A stretch of 5,587 nt of DNA from a bacterium (lineage in GTDB: Bacteria; Cyanobacteriota; Vampirovibrionia; Gastranaerophilales; Gastranaerophilaceae). The stretch lies in NCBI GenBank assembly GCA_017444705.1, contig JAFSWA010000062.1, forward strand, positions 1 through 5,587. The letters run 5' to 3'. Every line of letters begins with the position of its first letter. Within the stretch, counting starts at the first letter, position 1. The translations under genes and the position numbers were made by a program. The notes beneath the pieces were generated by a model. That model searched no databases, was not told the origin of the DNA, and saw nothing but the letters and a program-made list of their open reading frames with translations. Shown in pieces: positions 1 through 5,225 of the stretch.

Positions 1-669
1 ATAATTTCCATACGTTCCAAATTTATAGATGAAGAAAATACCGAAATGTTTAATAAAATGACGGACGCCGTAAAAATTACCATTCCTGATGCAACGGTTG
101 AGCAGGTAAGTTCGGTTGGTCCGACATTAGGTAAAGAATTGGCAAGAAATTCGGATGTTGCAATGGTTTTAGTATTTATTGCGATAATTGCCTATATTTC
201 TTGGAGATTTCAATTTGATTATGCTGTAATTGCGGTTGTATCTTTGTTCCATGATGTTTTATTTATCATCGGGGTATTTTCGATTTTAGGACTTGTTTTC
301 GGTACGGAAATAGACAGTTTATTCATAACCGCATTGCTTACGGTTGTTGGATTTTCAAACCATGATACCATTGTCGTATTTGACAGAATAAGAGAAAATT
401 TAAGATTTTATTCAAAGAAAGCAACGTTATCCGAGATTATTAACGGTTCGGTTAACCAAACTCTCGCAAGAAGTATTAATACTTCTGTAACAACGTTGTT
501 AACCTTATTGGCATTATATATCTTTGGCGGTGTTACAACGAGAGATTTTGTTTTGGCTATGATATTAGGGATTTTAATCGGAACATATTCAAGTATATTC
601 TTTGCAAGTACATTGCTTGACTGGTACAAAGAATTAAGACAAAAGGGTAAAACCGTTGCAAGAGCATAA
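1..669 (+). CDS. secF: Protein translocase subunit SecF, C-terminal part (5' end outside window)
   Basis: This is the inner-membrane partner of SecD. The SecDF complex uses the proton gradient to help pull secreted proteins through SecYEG. The reading frame is open from base 1, so the gene starts upstream and about 222 residues are visible. In fragment numbering the SecF signature VGPTLGKEL is at 39-47. A membrane segment follows at about 53-70, then one with LFHD (82-85) at about 72-96. The next, at about 106-129, runs into VFDRIREN (126-133). NQTLARSINTSVTTL precedes a segment at about 157-178, and the last segment is at about 183-207. These five segments fit the C-terminal part of the SecF fold; the first helix and most of the periplasmic domain are missing to the left. 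The usual S-I/L-N-D before the VFDRIREN helix reads S-N-H-D here. secD is normally just upstream. The end overlaps the next gene by 14 bases. Confidence 0.95.
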   Translation: MISIRSKFIDEENTEMFNKMTDAVKITIPDATVEQVSSVGPTLGKELARNSDVAMVLVFIAIIAYISWRFQFDYAVIAVVSLFHDVLFIIGVFSILGLVFGTEIDSLFITALLTVVGFSNHDTIVVFDRIRENLRFYSKKATLSEIINGSVNQTLARSINTSVTTLLTLLALYIFGGVTTRDFVLAMILGILIGTYSSIFFASTLLDWYKELRQKGKTVARA

Positions 670-1096
670 TAGCGAACCCAAAAGAAAATATGACAATCTT
701 GCACAGATGGTAAGTTCCGTTCGTGAGAATTTGGGTATGTCACAGAGCGGTCTTGCGAAGAAGTGTAATTTAAAAATTGAAGAAATAGAAAGTATTGAAT
801 CAGGACAGGAACTTTTTCTCCCGCCCACAATAAGACAAAAATTAGCTAAGGGTTTAAAGCTGAATTTATTTGAAATAAAAATGTATGAAAAGCCGCCGTT
901 AGAGGATTTTAAACTTGATTTTATGACGGAAGATTATATGAAGCAGGCGATTTTAGAAGGAAATACGGATAATCTCAGATGTCCTTCTTGCGGTTCAAAA
1001 CTTCAAACAAGAGTTGCAAGGATGTATGACTTAGAGGATAATCTTGTTTTAACGCCAAAAGCACATTGTACAAAATGTCCGTTTCAGATTATATAG
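656..1096 (+). CDS. XRE-family helix-turn-helix protein with C-terminal zinc ribbon
   Basis: This is a 146-residue protein with two recognisable parts. Residues about 16-73 resemble a Cro/C1-type helix-turn-helix (VRENLGMSQSGLAKKCNLK, then IESIESGQ). Residues 109-141 hold two cysteine pairs, CPSC (109/112) and CTKC (138/141), spaced as in a zinc ribbon. An acidic linker lies between them. I infer a DNA- or RNA-binding regulator or adaptor; its target is unknown. The start is TTG at 656, chosen because AGGG at 644-647 lies eight bases upstream and the helix-turn-helix needs these residues. An ATG at 707 has no ribosome binding site and would shorten the leader to the domain. The start lies inside secF, so the gene is probably translated by coupling to secF and shares its mRNA. 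It ends just before a shared terminator. No gene name is recognised. Confidence 0.8.
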   Translation: MQEHNSEPKRKYDNLAQMVSSVRENLGMSQSGLAKKCNLKIEEIESIESGQELFLPPTIRQKLAKGLKLNLFEIKMYEKPPLEDFKLDFMTEDYMKQAILEGNTDNLRCPSCGSKLQTRVARMYDLEDNLVLTPKAHCTKCPFQII

Positions 1097-1101
1097 AAAA
1101 T

Positions 1102-1133
1102 AAAAAAGGCACTGACTAATGCAGTGCTTTTTA
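1102..1133. terminator. Bidirectional intrinsic terminator between convergent genes
   Basis: GCACTG (1109-1114) pairs with CAGTGC (1122-1127) around a seven-base loop. A run of T at 1128-1132 follows and a run of A at 1102-1107 precedes, so a T-tract exists on both strands. It sits 5 bases after the stop of the helix-turn-helix gene and about 18 bases beyond the stop of the leftward GH77 gene, so it can end both transcripts. The A and T runs can also extend the stem with one bulged G. Confidence 0.8.
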
Positions 1134-1150
1134 TTATAATTTGAAATTTT

Positions 1151-2947
1151 CTATTCTGTCAATATTTTTGCATATTTTACTATTTTTGCAAAAAGTGATG
1201 AATCTGAGTTATCCATATTTTTTTTCATAAAAACTCTTGCCAGTGCATCCATCGGATTAAAACCATATCCGGACTTAACAGCTTTTTGGTATTGATTTTT
1301 GTAATCGGCAGGGATTCTGTATCTGTAATTAGCCCAGCCATTATATTCCTGAGAATCAAATCTTTCGCTTCTGCCAAAAGCATCCATGTAAAAAATCATA
1401 TTGTTTTTCGCTGACATAGGTTCTGCAAATTTATATTTTACAAAATCCGTAGGTTTTTCAATACTATCTTGTTTTAATTTAAAAATTTCTCGCAAGACAT
1501 CTGTTTGCCCGTTTTTTCTGTATGAATCTCTGCCGTTAATTTTTTCCAAGACTCCGTCTGCCAACAATCTCAAAGGATGCGGGTCATGGTTCCCTACACC
1601 GATTACATATGAATCAATCGGCACTCCTGCCTTAGCCATGGCTTCGGTTGTACCGTACTCATCGCTCAAATAAGCAGAAGTTATGACTTTCATGCGATTT
1701 CTTAAAAACGGTTTGATTTTTTTATCTTCTTCAAATATTGAAAAATCATCTTTTCCTGCTTCAAATTCGTGGATTAAGTCGTTTTTATCAAATTTATCTC
1801 CCTTGACTTTTTCAACAGTATTTTCAATAATATTTAATATTTTACCTTTAAAATCAAACTTTGAATTGTCTGAAAGTTTTGGGCTGACATAAGCCCAAGA
1901 ACAGTCAAAACGTATTCCGTCATACCTTTTGGCAAAAAATTCGACTTTCTTTTTCAACAATTCGTTTGCCGGTGAGCCATTCTCAAGAATCGTATCATAA
2001 TCAAGTGCAGGCAATTTCCATATAGGCGGACCGACATTTACAATTTTGTTTTTATCCTTTTTGAAAGCATCACGATATGCCCAAACTTCGTCCTCAGAAA
2101 AACCTATCAGACAATCTCCAAACAATTTCATACCTTTTTGATTAAGATTTTCTCTGCCTATTTTTAAATGTTCATCAGCTATAAACTGTTTAAATTTATA
2201 AAATTCAATTTCTTTCCTTTTAGATTTTTTTATTGAATTAATCAACTTTTGTTTCTTTTCATTAACACCCACATACAAATCTCTTTCTGTTTCATTTTTC
2301 CATTCAGTCCATTTTTTACCAGAGTTTTTTTCTTTTAAAATTTGATATATAGCTTTTTTATCAAGTACATCTTCATTTTCGGTTTTATAATTTTCAAAAG
2401 CGGTTTTATCAATGGATTTATCAGCTTTGAAATTATCAAATGCAATTCTCAAAGCTTTTTCGTGTTGGGAATCTTTTCCGATTATATTTTCATAATTCGC
2501 AAAACCGGGTTTTTGGCTTTCGGAATTTTTAGCAACTACTTTTAAAAATTCTTTTTTAGGTAAAATCGAATTGAATTTTGGAGTTGTTAAGAGTTCAAGG
2601 TTTATGCCCTGTGTGCCTAATGACAATGCACTGCCGTTATAGGTATTATAAAAACCGCTGGTTTTTATATAAATCTCACCGGGTGGCAAAACTTCAACTG
2701 TATTTATACCCATATAATTTTTAATATAGTCAAAAAATAAACTTGATGTATTTGAAGACAGATGTCCAACACCGGTATCGGTAGAAGAAGCTTCCGGCAA
2801 ACAAGGCTCATGCACAATAAATATAGATTTCCCGCCCTTTGCAATTTTAGATTTTGCTTCACTTAATACCTGCGTATAATCTCTTAATTCCTTTTCGGTT
2901 AATTCTCTTTTAAAAGACAAATTAGATTGAACTTTCCCTAATTTCAT
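1151..2947 (-). CDS. GH77-like 4-alpha-glucanotransferase (amylomaltase/MalQ-type), divergent
   Basis: Family GH77 enzymes move alpha-1,4-glucan segments between chains in maltodextrin or glycogen metabolism, in the cytoplasm. No signal peptide is seen. This 598-residue protein is longer than typical MalQ (about 500). Matching stretches in order are TDTGVGHLSS (57-66), INTVEVLPPGE (81-91), a charged segment at about 160-225 with VLDKKAIYQILKEK and WTEWK that fits the family's WLDDYALF...W..W region, then KGMKLFGDCLIGFSEDEVWAY (271-291). The expected nucleophile is Asp348 in GIRFDCSWAY. The acid/base Glu is 394 or 396 in HEFEAG. The third carboxylate is Asp455 in GNHDPHPLR, and YRYRIP is at 541-546. 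Classic motifs are altered: the RxDH histidine is Cys349, and the loop usually reading TGQ.WGNP is absent after VGPP (305-308). Class assignment is fairly firm, but exact substrate and activity are uncertain. The start has GGAG six bases upstream. Confidence 0.8.
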   Translation of the reverse strand: MKLGKVQSNLSFKRELTEKELRDYTQVLSEAKSKIAKGGKSIFIVHEPCLPEASSTDTGVGHLSSNTSSLFFDYIKNYMGINTVEVLPPGEIYIKTSGFYNTYNGSALSLGTQGINLELLTTPKFNSILPKKEFLKVVAKNSESQKPGFANYENIIGKDSQHEKALRIAFDNFKADKSIDKTAFENYKTENEDVLDKKAIYQILKEKNSGKKWTEWKNETERDLYVGVNEKKQKLINSIKKSKRKEIEFYKFKQFIADEHLKIGRENLNQKGMKLFGDCLIGFSEDEVWAYRDAFKKDKNKIVNVGPPIWKLPALDYDTILENGSPANELLKKKVEFFAKRYDGIRFDCSWAYVSPKLSDNSKFDFKGKILNIIENTVEKVKGDKFDKNDLIHEFEAGKDDFSIFEEDKKIKPFLRNRMKVITSAYLSDEYGTTEAMAKAGVPIDSYVIGVGNHDPHPLRLLADGVLEKINGRDSYRKNGQTDVLREIFKLKQDSIEKPTDFVKYKFAEPMSAKNNMIFYMDAFGRSERFDSQEYNGWANYRYRIPADYKNQYQKAVKSGYGFNPMDALARVFMKKNMDNSDSSLFAKIVKYAKILTE

Positions 2948-2982
2948 TTAATACTCCTTTTTGCAGAATTATTTTATATATA

Positions 2983-3011
2983 ATTATACAGTAATTTAAT
3001 TCCCGTAAAAA
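2983..3011 (-). promoter_or_regulatory. Candidate promoter of the GH77 gene
   Basis: On the minus strand a perfect TATAAT occupies 2988-2983. Seventeen bases upstream is a weak -35 candidate, TTTTTA (3011-3006). The predicted start near 2976 would give a leader of about 30 bases that includes the AAAGGAGT ribosome binding site at 2960-2953. The good -10 in a gap between genes supports independent transcription of the GH77 gene. The weak -35 and AT-rich background lower the confidence. Confidence 0.4.
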
Positions 3012-3089
3012 ATAAATTTGACGTTAATTTCGAAAATATGTTACATAATTTTACAAACGGCTTTGGTTTTCAAGAATATAAAATTTCAT

Positions 3090-3104
3090 TAAAGCAATGC
3101 TTTA
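3090..3104 (-). terminator. Short hairpin at the end of the glycosylase gene (weak terminator candidate)
   Basis: TAAAGCA and TGCTTTA flank a single central base, giving a small hairpin that overlaps the stop codon of the uracil-DNA glycosylase gene. The stem is short and AT-rich, and no real T-run follows on the minus strand, so it may not end transcription. Read-through into the GH77 gene about 150 bases downstream is then possible. Confidence 0.2.
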
Positions 3105-3689
3105 TAGTTTATCATATTCCTTTTTAATCTCTTTTATATCTTGCCACATAAGCCATTTGGGGCTGCCTTTTTCACGGGAATCATTTCTCAGCAAATATGA
3201 CGGATGAAAAATCGGCATAAATTTTTTACCTTCAAAACCATAATCTTTGCCGTCAAACCATTTACCTCTAATTTTTGTTATTCCGCCAATATTACCTAAA
3301 ATAGATTGAACGGCAACTCTCCCGCATAATAAAATAATCTTGGGGTTAACAATCTCAATTTGTTTGTCCAAAAACTCCCTGCATGCTGATTTTTCTTCCG
3401 GCAAAGGGTCTCTGTTTTCAGGCGGGCGGCATTTTATTGTATTGCAGATATAAACATGTTCTTTTCTGTTTAGTCCGACACAGGCAAAAATTTTATCCAG
3501 AAGCTGTCCCGCTTTTCCGACAAACGGTTCACCTGTTTTGTCTTCCCAAAATCCGGGAGCCTCACCGATAAGCATAAGTTTTGAATTTGGAATACCACCG
3601 GAAAATACAACTTGTGTACGGCTTTTTGATAACTCGCATTTCTGACAATTAAGACACTCTGTTCTTACTTTTTCAAGTTCTTCATACAT
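3102..3689 (-). CDS. Family 4 uracil-DNA glycosylase (Fe-S cluster type)
   Basis: The enzyme removes uracil from DNA, produced by cytosine deamination or dUTP misincorporation, and starts base excision repair. The 195-residue length is normal for the family. Four cysteines at the family's Fe-S ligand spacing are present: C15 and C18 near the N-terminus, C87 in KCRPPENR and C103 in SACREFL. The active-site motif GEAPGFWED is at 42-50, FVGKAGQLLDK at 56-66, and the C-terminal HPSYLLR motif at 162-168, with His162 in the DNA-intercalation/catalysis loop. All key positions look intact. The ATG shares its first base with the last base of the deaminase stop codon (TAATG), so translation is probably coupled to the upstream gene. 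Only a loose purine-rich AGAGAGA precedes it. It is related to phage SPO1 DNA-polymerase N-terminal-like annotations, which describe the same superfamily. Confidence 0.93.
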   Translation of the reverse strand: MYEELEKVRTECLNCQKCELSKSRTQVVFSGGIPNSKLMLIGEAPGFWEDKTGEPFVGKAGQLLDKIFACVGLNRKEHVYICNTIKCRPPENRDPLPEEKSACREFLDKQIEIVNPKIILLCGRVAVQSILGNIGGITKIRGKWFDGKDYGFEGKKFMPIFHPSYLLRNDSREKGSPKWLMWQDIKEIKKEYDKL

Positions 3690-4186
3690 TATTTCTCTCT
3701 CTTCGGTTTATAGATTTCTCGTTTTTCTTTGACATAATCTGTAAGAAGTTTTTTCCCCTCTTCAACTTCTATTTCGCCGCAAACTTCAATTCCTCGATTT
3801 TCAAATTCTTTTATCCAGTCCGGTTTTATACCCTCATCAAAACCGGTAATTTCTTCAACATCTTTCGTCGAAACGCTGTAAAAGACTTTTTTAATCCCCG
3901 ACCATAAAATCGCACCAAGACACATCATACAAGGTTCCGCAGTAACATAAAGGCTTAAATTATATTTTGATAAATCATAAGTGCCGAGTTTTTTTTCTGC
4001 AAGTTTTATCGCATTCATTTCCGCATGATGATTTGAACAGCAATCTTTTATGACTGAGTTTGAAGATTGAGAAATGAGATTTCCTGTTTCATCATATAAT
4101 GCAGCTAAAAAAGGTCCGTAACCGTTTTCAACATTTATTTTTGCCTGTGATAAAATCTCTCTTATAATTTTTGAGTGTTTTTCCAT
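3689..4186 (-). CDS. Nucleobase/nucleoside deaminase, guanine deaminase-like (CDA fold)
   Basis: This is a zinc-dependent cytidine-deaminase-fold enzyme. Numbering from the ATG at 4186 (165 residues), the zinc ligands and proton shuttle are in HAEMNAI (His54, Glu56) and PCMMCLGAI (Cys86, Cys89). The surrounding LGTYDLSKYNLSLYVTAEPC, the W-x-x-x-x-K-VFY stretch and the following GFDE resemble Bacillus GuaD more than tRNA adenosine deaminase TadA. Guanine-to-xanthine deamination is therefore the best guess, but related nucleoside deaminases cannot be excluded by eye. A TTG at 4207 in the same frame would add seven residues (MSYNYNV). I prefer the ATG because tandem -10 boxes overlap the longer start and neither start has a Shine-Dalgarno sequence. 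It is first in a two-gene unit with the uracil-DNA glycosylase and divergent from rpsT. Confidence 0.82.
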   Translation of the reverse strand: MEKHSKIIREILSQAKINVENGYGPFLAALYDETGNLISQSSNSVIKDCCSNHHAEMNAIKLAEKKLGTYDLSKYNLSLYVTAEPCMMCLGAILWSGIKKVFYSVSTKDVEEITGFDEGIKPDWIKEFENRGIEVCGEIEVEEGKKLLTDYVKEKREIYKPKREK

Positions 4187-4189
4187 AAC

Positions 4190-4201
4190 ATTATAATTAT
4201 A
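4190..4201 (-). promoter_or_regulatory. Tandem -10 boxes for the deaminase-glycosylase operon
   Basis: On the minus strand two TATAAT hexamers lie back to back (4201-4196 and 4195-4190), immediately before the ATG at 4186. Use of the upstream one would start the transcript about two to four bases before the ATG, giving a nearly leaderless mRNA. This fits the absence of a ribosome binding site. No convincing -35 is seen at the right distance. Confidence 0.4.
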
Positions 4202-4224
4202 ACTCAATTTTTAAATTAATGATA

Positions 4225-4252
4225 TTGTATTTTAAAATTCAGTATATATAAT
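4225..4252 (+). promoter_or_regulatory. rpsT promoter
   Basis: TTGTAT (4225-4230) and a perfect TATAAT (4247-4252) are separated by 16 bases. A start near 4259 would give a leader of about 75 bases ahead of rpsT. It is the best two-box promoter match noticed in the window and is properly placed for a strongly expressed ribosomal protein gene. It is divergent from the deaminase promoter, about 25 bases away. Confidence 0.6.
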
Positions 4253-4270
4253 AAAGTTACTCACACCTCA

Positions 4271-4319
4271 TAACTGAATATTTTAAAGAAGTCATTAATC
4301 GTTAAAATGTTCGCAGTTA
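4271..4319 (+). promoter_or_regulatory. Foldable leader of rpsT
   Basis: TAACTG (4271-4276) can pair with CAGTTA (4314-4319), and inside it ATTTTAA (4280-4286) can pair with TTAAAAT (4302-4308). Together they form a two-part hairpin with an internal loop, ending about four bases before the AAAGGA ribosome binding site. S20 synthesis is known to be autoregulated after transcription in Escherichia coli. A similar role here is only inference, and AT-rich pairing can arise by chance. Confidence 0.35.
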
Positions 4320-4334
4320 AAGAAAGGATAAAAA

Positions 4335-4601
4335 ATGGCAAATATCAAATCTGCTAAGAAAAGAGTACTTGTAGCACAGAGAAATCATGATAGAAATGTC
4401 ATGGTAAAATCTGAAATTAAAACAGCGTTAAAGAAAGTTTTAACACTGGCAAAAGAAGGTTCATCAGAAGTTGGTGCCGCACTTTCTCATGCTTATAAAC
4501 TTTGTGATAAGGCTGTTTCAAAAGGTGTTTTACATAAAAATACCGCTGCAAGAAAAAAATCAAGATTAACTTTGGCTGTAAAAAAATTACAAGCTCAATA
4601 A
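4335..4601 (+). CDS. rpsT: 30S ribosomal protein S20
   Basis: S20 binds 16S rRNA early in small-subunit assembly. The 88-residue length is standard. The protein starts MANIKSAKKRVLVAQRNHDR, the family's basic N-terminal signature, and continues with helical, lysine-rich sequence. The C-terminal KGVLHKNTAARKKSRL segment is the S20 hallmark that contacts rRNA. GAAAGGA at 4322-4328 is a suitable ribosome binding site, six bases from the ATG. The gene has its own promoter and terminator and appears monocistronic. It is often a single-gene unit in other bacteria too. Confidence 0.97.
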   Translation: MANIKSAKKRVLVAQRNHDRNVMVKSEIKTALKKVLTLAKEGSSEVGAALSHAYKLCDKAVSKGVLHKNTAARKKSRLTLAVKKLQAQ

Positions 4602-4621
4602 GTTAATTATTAAATTATCAG

Positions 4622-4650
4622 GCGGAGCTGAAATTTCAGCTCCGCTTTTT
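4622..4650 (+). terminator. Strong intrinsic terminator of rpsT
   Basis: The 24 bases at 4622-4645 form a perfect inverted repeat, GCGGAGCTGAAA followed by its reverse complement, and five T residues follow directly (4646-4650). The GC-rich lower stem stands out strongly in this AT-rich region. It lies 20 bases after the rpsT stop and should isolate rpsT from the genes to the right. Confidence 0.92.
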
Positions 4651-4705
4651 AATGTGTGTTTTAAAATAAATTGTAACAATTTTATTAAGAATGTTAAACA
4701 ACATC

Positions 4706-4734
4706 TTTTAATTTAAAAAAGCATAAATTATACT
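4706..4734 (+). promoter_or_regulatory. Possible promoter of the right-end gene pair
   Basis: TATACT (4729-4734) is a fair -10, with a weak TTTTAA (4706-4711) 17 bases upstream. Transcription would start near 4741 and give a leader of about 95 bases. A promoter is needed somewhere in this gap because the strong rpsT terminator lies upstream, but the AT-rich sequence offers other candidates. Confidence 0.3.
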
Positions 4735-4744
4735 TCAAATGTAA

Positions 4745-4803
4745 CCTGATTAATGCAGCCAAAGTAGCGAAAGCGAAAGAGGAGATGATTAATTATAATC
4801 AGG
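4745..4803 (+). other. Inverted-arm leader element with GCGAAAGC mini-hairpin
   Basis: CCTGATTA (4745-4752) is the exact reverse complement of TAATCAGG (4796-4803). Between the arms is GCGAAAGC (4767-4774), a GNRA-type loop closed by two G-C pairs, followed by a second GAAAG. The element sits in the leader of the right-end genes, about 20 bases before their ribosome binding site. It could be a folded mRNA leader, a protein-binding site or a DNA-level site. It matches no riboswitch or ribozyme that I recognise. Confidence 0.3.
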
Positions 4804-4823
4804 GGATAGTGTGCATAAACCAA

Positions 4824-4829
4824 AGGAGG
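4824..4829 (+). promoter_or_regulatory. Consensus ribosome binding site that sets the start at 4835
   Basis: A perfect AGGAGG lies five bases before the ATG at 4835. It decides that start over the in-frame GTG at 4811, which has no ribosome binding site and would place this motif inside the coding sequence. Confidence 0.85.
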
Positions 4830-4834
4830 AAGTT

Positions 4835-5212
4835 ATGCTTAATTGCCATGGGCTTTTTAATGCCCAAGAAGTCTGGTATCTTTATGACAATGAAAAATTT
4901 AAGCAGAGACGGTTTGAAATCGGAATTTGCCCGTATTGCGACAATAAAATCTACGGACTTTTTGAAAAAGAAAAAAAGAGCGGAAAATCAGTTTTTGTGC
5001 GGGCAAGAGATAAAAAGGGTAAACGGCTTTATGACTCTTTAAAATCTCAAATTGATTATAAAAAATCCGATATTGCAAGAGGTACAAAAGCAAATATGGC
5101 GTATGTTTTTGGCGTAAATGAAGAGCATAAAATCAACGGAAAAACAGTAATTTTACAAAAAGCTGTCGATTTTAACGGAACCCAAAAGGTTGTAAAAAAA
5201 ATCAATAAATAA
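4835..5212 (+). CDS. Small CxxC protein of unknown function
   Basis: This is a 125-residue protein I do not recognise. It begins MLNCHGLF and has Cys4-His5 and a CPYC pair (Cys32, Cys35), which could together bind zinc or form a half zinc ribbon. The middle is lysine-rich (KEKKSGK, then RARDKKGKRLYDSLK at about 56-70). The C-terminus (about 86-120) looks like short beta strands. There is no signal peptide or membrane segment, so it is probably cytoplasmic. It has a consensus ribosome binding site and is 13 bases upstream of the next gene, so the two likely form one operon. The context after the rpsT terminator and the neighbouring protein suggest accessory or mobile-element DNA, but that is inference. 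Confidence 0.7.
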   Translation: MLNCHGLFNAQEVWYLYDNEKFKQRRFEIGICPYCDNKIYGLFEKEKKSGKSVFVRARDKKGKRLYDSLKSQIDYKKSDIARGTKANMAYVFGVNEEHKINGKTVILQKAVDFNGTQKVVKKINK

Positions 5213-5225
5213 GAAAGGAAAATTT

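Noticed and set aside
408..830. Minus-strand open frame of 140 codons across the end of secF and the start of the helix-turn-helix gene
   Set aside because: It lies antisense to two clearly recognisable proteins and its translation shows no domain or usable start signal.
3018..3047. TTGACG followed by an AT-rich -10-like stretch on the plus strand
   Set aside because: The spacing is long (18-20 bases) and no plus-strand gene follows; it would only give antisense RNA to the glycosylase. It is probably chance.
4745..4803. Hammerhead ribozyme or known riboswitch in the leader of the right-end genes
   Set aside because: The CTGATGA core is absent (CCTGATTAAT is seen), and no conserved riboswitch motif that I know can be placed.
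4602..4805. Similar AT-rich strings ending in TATCAGG/AATCAGG on both sides of the post-rpsT gap, considered as attachment-site repeats
   Set aside because: The match is imperfect, short and mostly A/T, and one copy overlaps the approach to the rpsT terminator. No integrase or target duplication is visible.
4785..5042. Reading frame of 85 codons starting at ATG 4785 after GAGGAG
   Set aside because: The purine run touches the ATG with no spacing, and the frame mostly overlaps the better supported gene at 4835-5212, which has a consensus ribosome binding site. It is judged a shadow.
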